Source of the DNA: JADJNW01 sp033761835
GTDB taxonomy: Bacteria; Bacteroidota; Bacteroidia; Chitinophagales; Saprospiraceae
Length of the DNA: 23,288 bases
Direction of reading: 5' to 3'
Assembly: GCA_033761835.1 (NCBI GenBank)
Contig: JANRME010000189.1
Coordinates: 1-23,288, forward strand
Positions 14,286 through 22,059 of this stretch are shown here, piece by piece; positions within the stretch are counted from its first letter, which is position 1; the number at the start of each line of letters is the position of its first letter. Made by a program: the position numbers and the translations under genes. The notes beneath the pieces are model-generated. The model saw only the letters and a list, made by a program, of their open reading frames with translations, did no database searches and had not been told where the DNA came from.

Positions 14286-15590
14286 ATTACGTGGAATCAG
14301 GAATAATTTTTCCTGGCGTCCGTCGATATAACGCACCGTTTTTCCATCAAAAATGGCGTTTTCTTCCATTTTCATCAGGAAATTCCAATCATCAAGATAA
14401 TTCCGAGAATTTAATTCTATCGAATAAGCTGTGTTTGGGTTCATTTTACAATCGCCCGTGAAAGGCACACCTTCTTGTCGATCCCACAAACCAATGGTCG
14501 GGCCTGCCGCGTGGCCGTGCATTCCAATCGGATGGGTGTAAATAGAAGGTGAAATATCTTCTGCCTTGGCTTTGGCGAGCGCATCGGCAAGGATTTCGTT
14601 ACCTGTGCGTCCCGTTTTAAACTCATTTGTCAAAATATCCATCAGGCGCAAAGCCTTTTGGTGCGCTTCTTTGAGATATGCAGGCGCATCGGTTTCACCG
14701 GGTTTTAAAATATACGCATTTTCCTGACAATCAGTATTCAAACCAAGATATGTAATACCAAAATCACAATGTAATAAATCGCCGGGCATGATCACGCTCT
14801 CGCCGGGGCGCTGCGCAAAAGTGCTTTGGCTATTGCCGGAAGGGCGCTGCACATCGACCGAAGGATGAAACCAAGTAACCAAGCCTAATTCGGCTATTCT
14901 TTGGCGAAACCACCACACAACATCCTCCGTAGTTGTGATGCCAGGTGTAATAACTTTCTCAGAAAAAGCTTCTTCTATGATTTTATGCGTGATGCGCATC
15001 GCATGATCGAACAGCACCATCTCTTGATCCGTGCGGGTTTCCAGCCATCGCACGCAAAGGTTTTCAGCAGATATTACACGATCATGATATTTTTTATCCA
15101 AATATTTCATCATTTGATCATAATGATAAGACGAAAGTCCATCGGCATGACCAAAATGATCTGCTTTATTAATCGCAATTTTCTTGGGGTTGCGTTCCTC
15201 GATTAATTGCTTAAGTTGCTTCCATTGATCGGGCTGGCGGTCAGGATTCCAGGCACTTTTGAACAATTCGCCCGCCGAATAACGCGCTACGGCCAAGCCT
15301 TCGAGTTTATCGCCCGTATCATAAATGATGAGCATCGTGGTGCGCCGCGCCGAGAGCCAGGTCGAAGGCAAAAACGTCTTGAGAACCGCGTCTTCATTGT
15401 ATTCTCTCGAGATCAACACCCACATATCAATCCCTTCTTCGCGCATAAGATTTGGTAAAACATTATCAAAACGAGCTTTCAGCATTTGGTCGCGTACTTG
15501 TGCTTGCTCGCGCTGCGAGAGGATATGCGGAATTTGAGCTTGTAAAGAAATAGTAAAGAACAATGTAAAGAATAGCGTTATTTTTTTCAT
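14277..15590 (-). CDS. Secreted M24 family (X-Pro aminopeptidase-like) metallopeptidase
   Basis: With the start at base 15590 the protein has 437 residues and a good signal peptide (MKKITLFFTLFFTISLQAQ); the open frame runs further upstream but the extra 65 residues look like noise. An N-terminal creatinase-like domain (about 25-180) precedes the pita-bread M24 fold. Metal-site blocks are visible: LLHCDFGITYLGLNTDCQ (272-289) with Asp276 and Asp287, THPIGMHGHAAGP (352-364) with the expected His, YSIELN (389-394) and MKMEENAIF (406-414) with the two Glu regions. M24 peptidases of this layout remove N-terminal residues preceding proline using two metal ions. It is the last gene of the minus-strand run and shares its terminator with the coiled-coil gene. 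Confidence 0.9.
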   Translation of the reverse strand: MKKITLFFTLFFTISLQAQIPHILSQREQAQVRDQMLKARFDNVLPNLMREEGIDMWVLISREYNEDAVLKTFLPSTWLSARRTTMLIIYDTGDKLEGLAVARYSAGELFKSAWNPDRQPDQWKQLKQLIEERNPKKIAINKADHFGHADGLSSYHYDQMMKYLDKKYHDRVISAENLCVRWLETRTDQEMVLFDHAMRITHKIIEEAFSEKVITPGITTTEDVVWWFRQRIAELGLVTWFHPSVDVQRPSGNSQSTFAQRPGESVIMPGDLLHCDFGITYLGLNTDCQENAYILKPGETDAPAYLKEAHQKALRLMDILTNEFKTGRTGNEILADALAKAKAEDISPSIYTHPIGMHGHAAGPTIGLWDRQEGVPFTGDCKMNPNTAYSIELNSRNYLDDWNFLMKMEENAIFDGKTVRYIDGRQEKLFLIPRNKD

Positions 15591-15649
15591 ACTTGATAAG
15601 ATATTATAGTGCAAAGACTTTAAGATTAGCCAATATAAAGAAAATAATA

Positions 15650-15922
15650 TTATAATAAACCTTTTACAATCTCCTCCCATTCTTTTTCCAAAGTCGCATC
15701 TGGTCTCGTTCTTCCCGCGCGGCGATACCAATAATCGGCATTCCAAATATCCCCTTCTTTGCGGTGGAGGTAAGCGTGCACCCAAGCGCCATCGGGCGTT
15801 TCTATATCTTGAGCGATTTCGTGTGCTTTATGCCAATTGCCTTGCGCATCCTGCCAAAGCGCCTGCAATAGCGGGGGCAAATCTTGAGGATGCGCAAGGC
15901 TTCTAAATTCGGCGAAGGTCAT
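15650..15922 (-). CDS. Small conserved protein with WVHAYLHRKEGD motif
   Basis: The protein has 90 residues, no signal peptide and no membrane segment. The central block has the pattern I know from a family of short uncharacterised bacterial proteins: HKAHEIAQDIETPDGAWVHA, then YLHRKEGDIWNADYWYRRAGR. The alternating small and aromatic helices resemble a pair of TPR/Sel1-like repeats. It sits between the M24 peptidase (59 bases downstream) and the alpha/beta hydrolase (48 bases upstream) on the same strand and may be cotranscribed. Function is unknown. Confidence 0.75.
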   Translation of the reverse strand: MTFAEFRSLAHPQDLPPLLQALWQDAQGNWHKAHEIAQDIETPDGAWVHAYLHRKEGDIWNADYWYRRAGRTRPDATLEKEWEEIVKGLL

Positions 15923-15970
15923 TGCAGTGTTTTCACAAAAATAAACAATTTTGGAAAACGATATAATATA

Positions 15971-16840
15971 TTACTTTTTCATAAAGCCTTGCACATCGAG
16001 CCAATCCGCAAATAGCTGAATCCAGCGATCAGAGGGCAGATTTTGTGTACGCATTCCAAATCCGTGTCCGCCCTTAGCATATAAATGTAATTCGGCTGTT
16101 TTTTGCGCTTTGGTCCAATCATTATATAATTGCACGCTATTGGGCGCTAAGCCAAGCATATCGTCTGTCGCAGCCAGAATAAATATCGGAGGCGCATCCT
16201 TTGGTATATTTTTATTAGGCACCCAATCGTACGCTAAATAAATCGGTGCGACAAAATCAGGTCGGGAAGTAGCTGTGTAATTCATTGCAACAGAAGTAGT
16301 TACAGTGCCTCCGGCCGAAAAACCCATGATACCAATTCGATTGGGATTAATATTATAATTTTTTGCATTTTTACGTACATATTCCATCGCCGCCAGTCCA
16401 TCAGCCATTGCCATTGGCACAATCGGCTTTACATCCTGCTCCATTTTTGGGCCTTTCTGCATGATTTCTCCGATTGGGTCTTCGGTTTTAATTTCTACCA
16501 GTCGATATTTCAAAACAAAACTTGTAATGCCTTTTTTAGCCAACCAGCGCGCCACATCAAAGCCCTCGCTATCAATCGAAAGTGCGTGAAAACCGCCGCC
16601 CGGACAAATTACAACCGCCGTGCCATTCGCCGTACCAGGTGCGGGTTCAAATACAGTAAGTGTCGGATTTACAACATTATACACAATACGAGTTTGCCAC
16701 ATATTATTATTATTCTCCTTCTCTTGATGCTTCCAGTTTTCAGAACCTGGCGCAACGCCTTCGTACAAACGAATCACTTTTTCTTGTGCAAAAGCGCCCA
16801 TGCTATAAAGAGATAATAAAAGGATCAGGAATTGTTTCAT
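15971..16840 (-). CDS. Secreted alpha/beta hydrolase (BD-FAE-like esterase)
   Basis: The protein has 289 residues with a signal peptide ending GAFAQ. The alpha/beta hydrolase features are complete: the oxyanion-hole loop VICPGGGFHAL (77-87), nucleophile elbow GFSAGG with Ser175, acid in ATDDMLG (Asp226 or Asp227) and catalytic His259 in AKGGHGFG. The layout, with the PGGGFHALSIDSEG opening, is that of dienelactone/acetyl-xylan-esterase-like enzymes often grouped with BD-FAE and xylan esterases. It therefore probably deacylates a carbohydrate or small ester in the periplasm or outside the cell. It lies 94 bases downstream of the type-B carboxylesterase on the same strand. The true substrate cannot be read from the sequence. 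Confidence 0.9.
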   Translation of the reverse strand: MKQFLILLLSLYSMGAFAQEKVIRLYEGVAPGSENWKHQEKENNNNMWQTRIVYNVVNPTLTVFEPAPGTANGTAVVICPGGGFHALSIDSEGFDVARWLAKKGITSFVLKYRLVEIKTEDPIGEIMQKGPKMEQDVKPIVPMAMADGLAAMEYVRKNAKNYNINPNRIGIMGFSAGGTVTTSVAMNYTATSRPDFVAPIYLAYDWVPNKNIPKDAPPIFILAATDDMLGLAPNSVQLYNDWTKAQKTAELHLYAKGGHGFGMRTQNLPSDRWIQLFADWLDVQGFMKK

Positions 16841-16934
16841 GTTTTATCAATTTTAGTAAATTTTACATAATAAAAATGTGGCACATAATTAAAGATGCAC
16901 CACACTCAATGAAGATATTACTTAGAGTCTTTAC

Positions 16935-18560
16935 TTATTGATTCATCGTGGATGTAATAATTTCCAATAATTCTTTATCGTGATGATTTCTTATTTCACA
17001 TTTATTATCAAAAAACATTGTAGCCCCGGATTCTGCGGTATATTTTGGCCAATTCGGTAAGCCTTTGTGACTCGGATTACCATAACGAGCAAAATTGATC
17101 CACGCTTGACTCATTTTACTAGCCAAGGCGTAAGCCTCTTTACCGCCCCCTGTCATTTCTTCGCATTTTGCAATATTATTGAATACAAAAGGTAATTCCA
17201 TACAATGCACCGCCTTGAAAGCGCCATCAAACACTGGCGATTGCCAGGAGAACATATACATATAAACCGGCGCGGTATTCGTAGCTGATTTCATATTCGC
17301 CTGATTTACAGTCCCTAATCTAAAACGATCATCCACACTTGCCAAGTCTTCAGGCTTTGTATCGTTGGGATACGCTTTTTTCACCGCAGTAATAAAAGCA
17401 TCGGTTTTATCGCCATAACGCTTTTGCAGAAAGGCTTTTACAGCATCCAAAGAGGCATTGCGCAGAGACATATTAGCAAAAGGTGTAAACTCATTCTTGG
17501 TAGCGCCAATCATCATAGGTACTTGGCTCGAAATCGCAAGCGCCTCAGGCTGAGAAGGTTGGTAAGGTAAAAAATTGCCATCACGCACAGGGCTCCAGCC
17601 AAAACCAAAGCCAGTAATCATTTTGCCTTCCGCAGTTAATTGCTCGCGTACTTTTTGTAAAGCCCTTTTGCTTGCTGCCGCGAGTTTATCATAAGGGACT
17701 TTTTGAATCGAATCGATTTGAGAAGCGTTTAAGCCTAATTCGGCGACAACCGCAGCGCCTACGCGCTTCGTAATTTCTTGCTCCTGGAAACCAGCAGTAG
17801 CGCCGCTTTGCACGATGGCTTTGTGAAACAATCCTTTCGCAGAAGGCGCATTCATCAAAGTAGTGACTTTGCCGCCACCACCAGATTGCCCAAAAATGGT
17901 GACATTATTAGGATCACCACCAAAATTGGCGATATTATTTTTCACCCATTCCAATGCTGCTACGATGTCGATCATTCCTGCATTTCCTGAAGCTTTATAT
18001 TTTTCACCGAAATTTGATAAGTCCAAAAATCCGATTACATTCAAGCGATGATTGATGGAAACAAGTACGACATCCCCAGATTTAGCAAGGCTTTCACCAT
18101 CATAAGAAGGTAATTCCTGCGACGAACCTGCCGAGTAGCCACCGCCGTGCAGCCATACCATGACGGGTCTTTTTTTACCATCATTAATACCTTGCGTCCA
18201 GATATTTAGTCGAAGGCAATCTTCGCTGTCATAACCCCAATCATGTTGAAAAATAAATTCTGATTCATCATTTACTTGCGTCGTGGGATCAATCAAAGGG
18301 CAAACCGGGCCCCAGGTCATCGAACTGCGCACCCCTTCCCAAGATTTAGGTTTGGCGGGCGGCATAAAGCGCTCCGCTTGAGCATAAGGAATACCTTTAT
18401 AAATATAAATACCATTATGAACATAGCCACGCACTTGTCCGTACTCGGTTTGCACCAGCGCAATTTTCGCACCAGCTTTAACAGGTATATCCGCACTTTG
18501 ACTATTAGCGAGAAAAGGCAATAATGCCAAGAGTAAAGAAAAGACGATTAATTTCTTCAT
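16935..18560 (-). CDS. Secreted type-B carboxylesterase
   Basis: The protein has 541 residues, the usual size for carboxylesterase/lipase type-B enzymes, with a signal peptide ending LANSQ. The family signatures are all visible: YGQVRGYVHNGIYIYKGIPYA (40-60), EDCLRLNIWTQG, the oxyanion loop VWLHGGGYSAGSS, FGGDPNNVTIFGQSGGG (213-229) with nucleophile Ser226, Glu357 in TKNEFTPF, and His452 in VHCMELPFVF. It would hydrolyse esters, probably in the periplasm. It is the first gene of the minus-strand run and is divergent from the Nudix-fold regulator, with a palindromic site between them. Confidence 0.95.
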   Translation of the reverse strand: MKKLIVFSLLLALLPFLANSQSADIPVKAGAKIALVQTEYGQVRGYVHNGIYIYKGIPYAQAERFMPPAKPKSWEGVRSSMTWGPVCPLIDPTTQVNDESEFIFQHDWGYDSEDCLRLNIWTQGINDGKKRPVMVWLHGGGYSAGSSQELPSYDGESLAKSGDVVLVSINHRLNVIGFLDLSNFGEKYKASGNAGMIDIVAALEWVKNNIANFGGDPNNVTIFGQSGGGGKVTTLMNAPSAKGLFHKAIVQSGATAGFQEQEITKRVGAAVVAELGLNASQIDSIQKVPYDKLAAASKRALQKVREQLTAEGKMITGFGFGWSPVRDGNFLPYQPSQPEALAISSQVPMMIGATKNEFTPFANMSLRNASLDAVKAFLQKRYGDKTDAFITAVKKAYPNDTKPEDLASVDDRFRLGTVNQANMKSATNTAPVYMYMFSWQSPVFDGAFKAVHCMELPFVFNNIAKCEEMTGGGKEAYALASKMSQAWINFARYGNPSHKGLPNWPKYTAESGATMFFDNKCEIRNHHDKELLEIITSTMNQ

Positions 18561-18678
18561 GATTTGTATGTTTAGTTAGTAATTTGAATCCGTGTTTAAG
18601 CTAAGTAAATCAGGAGTAAAGCGCAGTTTATTTGTTTATTTAATACAAAGTAAAACAAGGGTTTAGCGTTTAATTTTC

Positions 18679-18701
18679 TATTGTCACAATTTGAGACAAT
18701 A
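18679..18701. promoter_or_regulatory. Near-perfect 23-bp palindrome, candidate operator of the Nudix-type regulator
   Basis: The site reads TATTGTC, then ACAATTTGA, then GACAATA. It is palindromic around a central T at every pair except one (A opposite A). It lies 61 bases before the regulator's ATG and 118 bases before the esterase ATG, in the divergent gap. Dimeric winged-helix regulators bind sites of this size. The gap has no recognisable -7 element that would fix its position relative to promoters. Confidence 0.75.
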
Positions 18702-18762
18702 ATAGCAGATAAAGTCGAAACTTCCAAATTTTTTTGTTATTTGCAGGTCGAATTTTTAGTGC

Positions 18763-19503
18763 ATGAAAGAACAGCGAACTTTGAGTTTAGTAGCCCCTGA
18801 TGGCAAAGGTTATTTACCTGGCCTTGCTGTTGATACCGTCATTTTTGGGTTTCATGAGTACCAATTAAAAATTTTATTATTAGAATATAAAAATACGGGG
18901 TTATTTGCTTTGCCGGGCGGCTTTATCAAGGATGAAGAAAACCTCAATGATGCTGCGAAGCGCATATTATTTGAGCGAACGAGCTTGACGGATGTTTATC
19001 TGGAACAATTTTATGTTTTTGGCGATCGAAGTCGGCATGACCCCGCGCCGATGCAAGCCATTATGCAGAAGAATGGCATTAAAATCACAGATAATCATTG
19101 GCTTTTGCAACGGTTTATTTCTGTTGGATATTATGCATTGATCGATTTTACAAAAGCATTTCCTATACCCGATTTAATGTCAGACAGTTGTGCATGGCAC
19201 GATTTAGAATATTTACCAAATTTGATGCAAGATCATCAAGATATTGTAAAGAAAGCTTTGGAAACATTACAAATCAATCTTGATCGTAAATTAATTGGCT
19301 TTAATTTGATGCCGGAAACTTTTACAATGGCAGAATTACAGCGCTTGTACGAAACGATCCTGGGCGAAAAGCTGCGCCGCTCCAGCTTTCAGCGCAAATT
19401 ATTGAGTTTGGGCATTTTAGAACGCATCGCTAAAAAGAAGACCGGGGCCGCACATAAAGCGCCTTATTTATATCGTTTTATTCCTGAAAAAGATAGAAAA
19501 TAA
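18763..19503 (+). CDS. Nudix-fold transcriptional regulator (NrtR/AraR-like)
   Basis: The protein has 246 residues. An N-terminal Nudix domain (about 20-160) starts with LAVDTVIFGFHEYQLKILLL and has the expected LPGGF loop (50-54). A C-terminal winged-helix domain (about 185-243) contains FTMAELQRLYETILGEKLRR and RRSSFQRKLLSLGILERI, the DNA-binding half of NrtR-type regulators. In the Nudix box Gly53, Glu59, Arg67 and Glu71 are kept, but the Glu after Arg67 is Ile68, the second Glu of the EE pair is Arg72, and the Gly near the end is Ser74; hydrolysis is therefore unlikely. Known Bacteroidota relatives control sugar or NAD genes using the Nudix pocket as a sensor. Divergence from the esterase gene and the palindrome between them suggest that it controls that run. 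Confidence 0.9.
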   Translation: MKEQRTLSLVAPDGKGYLPGLAVDTVIFGFHEYQLKILLLEYKNTGLFALPGGFIKDEENLNDAAKRILFERTSLTDVYLEQFYVFGDRSRHDPAPMQAIMQKNGIKITDNHWLLQRFISVGYYALIDFTKAFPIPDLMSDSCAWHDLEYLPNLMQDHQDIVKKALETLQINLDRKLIGFNLMPETFTMAELQRLYETILGEKLRRSSFQRKLLSLGILERIAKKKTGAAHKAPYLYRFIPEKDRK

Positions 19504-19528
19504 TATTTTTTAATTTTAATAAAGAATT

Positions 19529-19993
19529 ATGAATCATAATGAGCAATTAATACATAATTTTTATCAGGCTTTTCAAAATAAAGATTATGAAACCATGCAA
19601 TCATGCTATGCGGATGATGCCACCTTTAGCGATCCAGTGTTTCAAAACTTAAGTTCCACACAAGTTCGAGCCATGTGGGAAATGCTTATAAAAAAAGGTA
19701 AAGATTTGCAATTGGAATATCATAATGTGCAAGCAAATGAAACAAACGGCAGCGCCGAATGGATTGCTACTTATACTTTTTCTGCTACGGGTAAAAAAGT
19801 TATTAATCATATTAAAGCTAATTTTATTTTTGAAAACGGTAAAATTATCAAGCATTCCGATCGTTTTGATCTTTACAAATGGATTCGGCAGGCGTTCGGA
19901 TTACCTGGTTTATTGCTGGGTTGGACTTCTCTTCTTAAGAAAAAAGTACAAGAAACCGCGATGAAAAGCCTCACTAATTTCATGAATAAGTGA
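19529..19993 (+). CDS. SnoaL/NTF2-like protein
   Basis: The protein has 154 residues. It is cytosolic and shows the SnoaL-like pattern: QLIHNFYQAFQNKDYETMQS followed by CYADDATFSDPVF (27-39), a characteristic helix and strand, and the late strand GKIIKHSDRFDLYKWIRQAFG. These cone-shaped domains are used as polyketide cyclases, epoxide hydrolases, ketosteroid isomerases or plain binding proteins; no specific catalytic residues can be assigned. It starts 25 bases after the regulator stop on the same strand, so it may be cotranscribed with it. A C-terminal extension with basic residues is longer than in minimal members. Confidence 0.85.
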   Translation: MNHNEQLIHNFYQAFQNKDYETMQSCYADDATFSDPVFQNLSSTQVRAMWEMLIKKGKDLQLEYHNVQANETNGSAEWIATYTFSATGKKVINHIKANFIFENGKIIKHSDRFDLYKWIRQAFGLPGLLLGWTSLLKKKVQETAMKSLTNFMNK

Positions 19994-20061
19994 TCTACAT
20001 TTTATTTTTTTAATGAAATTCTTTTATCTTGCAATATTTATTTACTTTATCTTTTTAAATT

Positions 20062-20730
20062 ATGAAAAATATTTCCTTGATCCTTGCACTATTTGCTATG
20101 TTGACTTCAGCACATATTACAGATAATCCTACTAAGATCGTATTCTTTGGCGATTCGATTACCCAAGCCGGCGTCAATCCTGGCGGTTATATCGATCGAC
20201 TCAAAACGATGCTGGAAAAAGCGGGCATCAAAAATCAATACCAACTCATAGGCGCGGGCATCGGCGGGAACAAGGCGTATGATTTGTACCTGCGTCTGGA
20301 AGATGATGTCTTAATTCACAAACCCGACGTGGTGGTCATTTGGGTCGGTGTGAATGATGTATGGCATAAGCGCTCTTTTGGCACCGGCACCGATGCGGAT
20401 AAATTTGAAAAATTTTATGTAGCGCTGATCAAAAAAATACAAGCAGCAGGCGCAAAGATAATCGTGGCAATGCCCGCAGCCATTGGGGAGCGGACCGATT
20501 TTTCTAATGAATTGGATGGCGATTTGAATTTATATAGTCAAATCATTCGTACTATTGCTGCAAAATATGATTGTCCGGTTGCTGATTTTCGTAAAGAATT
20601 TTTACAATATAATGTAAAGAATAATCCTCAAAATAAAGAATCGGGCATCCTCACAACCGACCGCGTGCATTTGAATGAAAAAGGAAATCAATTCGTAGCG
20701 GATATTTTATATAAAATGCTATTTCCTTAA
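20062..20730 (+). CDS. Secreted SGNH/GDSL hydrolase
   Basis: The protein has 222 residues and probably a short signal peptide (MKNISLILALFAMLTSAH). All four SGNH blocks are visible: FFGDSITQAG (28-37) with nucleophile Ser32, GAGIGGN (64-70), WVGVNDVW (94-101) with Asn98, and TTDRVHLNEKG (198-208) with Asp200 and His203. Such enzymes are esterases, frequently acting on acetylated or acylated carbohydrates. It follows the SnoaL-like gene after 68 bases and could share its transcript. A hairpin downstream may end the unit. Together with the two minus-strand esterases it makes three distinct esterase folds in the neighbourhood. Confidence 0.93.
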   Translation: MKNISLILALFAMLTSAHITDNPTKIVFFGDSITQAGVNPGGYIDRLKTMLEKAGIKNQYQLIGAGIGGNKAYDLYLRLEDDVLIHKPDVVVIWVGVNDVWHKRSFGTGTDADKFEKFYVALIKKIQAAGAKIIVAMPAAIGERTDFSNELDGDLNLYSQIIRTIAAKYDCPVADFRKEFLQYNVKNNPQNKESGILTTDRVHLNEKGNQFVADILYKMLFP

Positions 20731-20757
20731 ATTCAGAAGCTAAAAATTTTTATACGG

Positions 20758-20781
20758 ATTGAACAAAATCCTTAGTTCAAT
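20758..20781 (+). terminator. Weak intrinsic terminator after the SGNH gene
   Basis: ATTGAAC (20758-20764) and GTTCAAT (20775-20781) pair around a 10-base loop and are followed by TTTAATTAT. The stem is short and AT-rich, but it starts 27 bases after the SGNH stop and lies before the OmpA gene. Confidence 0.45.
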
Positions 20782-20912
20782 TTTAATTATAATGGTATAG
20801 CTACAATTATTGCGAAGGTTGCTTCGTTAAATATTCGTTTTTGAATCAATTATCTATTTTCCATAAAGTGTAATTTTCTGATAAAAAACATTTTACAAAA
20901 CAAAATTAACCG

Positions 20913-21824
20913 ATGATGAGAAAATCACTAATTCCAGTATTCGTACTGATGATTGCCCTAAGTTCCTGTGTAAGCAAAAAGCAGTTCATGCTCAAGCAAG
21001 CAGAATTGGACGACCTGCAAAGAACTTGTAATGATCGCATCACGGCGCTCACCAATGATAATGCGGATTTAGCGAATCGTTTGCGCCAAACCGAGAGCAA
21101 TTTGCTGGTGTGCAATACTTCTTTGGACAATGAGAAAAGCAAAACGGCTGGTCTTGAGCAGCAAATGGAATATCTCAAAACTACGAATACCAATCTCTTG
21201 GAGCGCTTGTCTGATTTATCGGTGATTAGTCAATCGGGTGCTGAAAATATCAAAAAATCGCTCGAAGCGATCAACGAACAGAATAAATATATCAAGGATT
21301 TGACCGGAAAAGTGCAGGCAAAAGATTCTTTGAACCTGGCTTTGGTGATGAATTTGAAGCGCTCTTTAAGCGATGTAAATGACGAGGATGTCACGGTCGA
21401 AGTAAAAAAAGGTGTAGTATATATCTCTCTGTCCGACAAGATGTTATTCAAGTCTGGCAGTTATGAAATTCTAACTCGAGCTGAAGAAGTATTGGGTAAA
21501 ATTGCAAAAGTAGTGAATGATCATAATGAATTGGATATTCTGGTGGAAGGTCATACCGACAACGTGCCGATCAGCAATTCTTGCCTTAAGGATAACTGGG
21601 ATTTGAGTGCTATGCGTGCTACATCTGTTGTCCGTTTATTGCAAAAGAAATACGCCGTTGCGCCTGAACGCATGACTGCTGGGGGTCGCTCGGAATTTGT
21701 GCCAAAAGCAAGCAACGCAAGTACTCAGGGCAAATCCACCAACCGTCGCACGGAGATTGTGATCCTGCCAAAACTGGATCAATTCTTCCAATTGATGGAA
21801 GCACCTACAGCCGAGAAGAAATAA
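20913..21824 (+). CDS. OmpA-family peptidoglycan-binding lipoprotein
   Basis: The protein has 303 residues. The N-terminus MMRKSLIPVFVLMIALSSC is a lipoprotein signal with the predicted lipidated Cys at residue 19. A long coiled coil follows (about 30-145, RQTESNLLVCNTSLDNE and similar heptads). The C-terminal OmpA domain (about 160-290) contains the GHTDNVPISN and NWDLSAMRATSVVRLL blocks, then YAVAPERMTAGGRSEFVPK and the conserved NRRTEIVILP, with the Asp and Arg that bind diaminopimelic acid in the family. It most likely tethers the outer membrane to peptidoglycan. It stands alone between hairpins; a strong terminator follows its stop. Confidence 0.95.
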   Translation: MMRKSLIPVFVLMIALSSCVSKKQFMLKQAELDDLQRTCNDRITALTNDNADLANRLRQTESNLLVCNTSLDNEKSKTAGLEQQMEYLKTTNTNLLERLSDLSVISQSGAENIKKSLEAINEQNKYIKDLTGKVQAKDSLNLALVMNLKRSLSDVNDEDVTVEVKKGVVYISLSDKMLFKSGSYEILTRAEEVLGKIAKVVNDHNELDILVEGHTDNVPISNSCLKDNWDLSAMRATSVVRLLQKKYAVAPERMTAGGRSEFVPKASNASTQGKSTNRRTEIVILPKLDQFFQLMEAPTAEKK

Positions 21825-21850
21825 AATATAATAAAATACTGAAAATATTT

Positions 21851-21889
21851 AGCGCCAGTGAGTTTTTATTCATTGGCGCTTTCTTTTTT
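21851..21889 (+). terminator. Strong intrinsic terminator of the OmpA-family gene
   Basis: AGCGCCAGTGA (21851-21861) and TCATTGGCGCT (21870-21880) pair over 11 positions (one G-U) around an 8-base loop, followed by a run of Ts with one C (21881-21889). It is 27 bases after the OmpA stop, a textbook intrinsic terminator. Confidence 0.92.
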
Positions 21890-22059
21890 ACTTATACCGA
21901 AACAAAGTCATAAATGCGTATTTAAAATATGATACGTCATTCATAATCAATTCACTGTGTATTGGTATTACTTGATAAATTTTTCTTCATCTTTTCCCAA
22001 CCCTATTTGAGTCGCAACATGTCTTTATTTGATAAAGCCATTCTAAAACATGATTAGCT

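Noticed and set aside
15591..15785. N-terminal extension of the M24 peptidase
   Set aside because: The ATG at 15590 starts a perfect signal peptide; the upstream 65 residues look like translated intergenic DNA and overlap the 90-residue gene.
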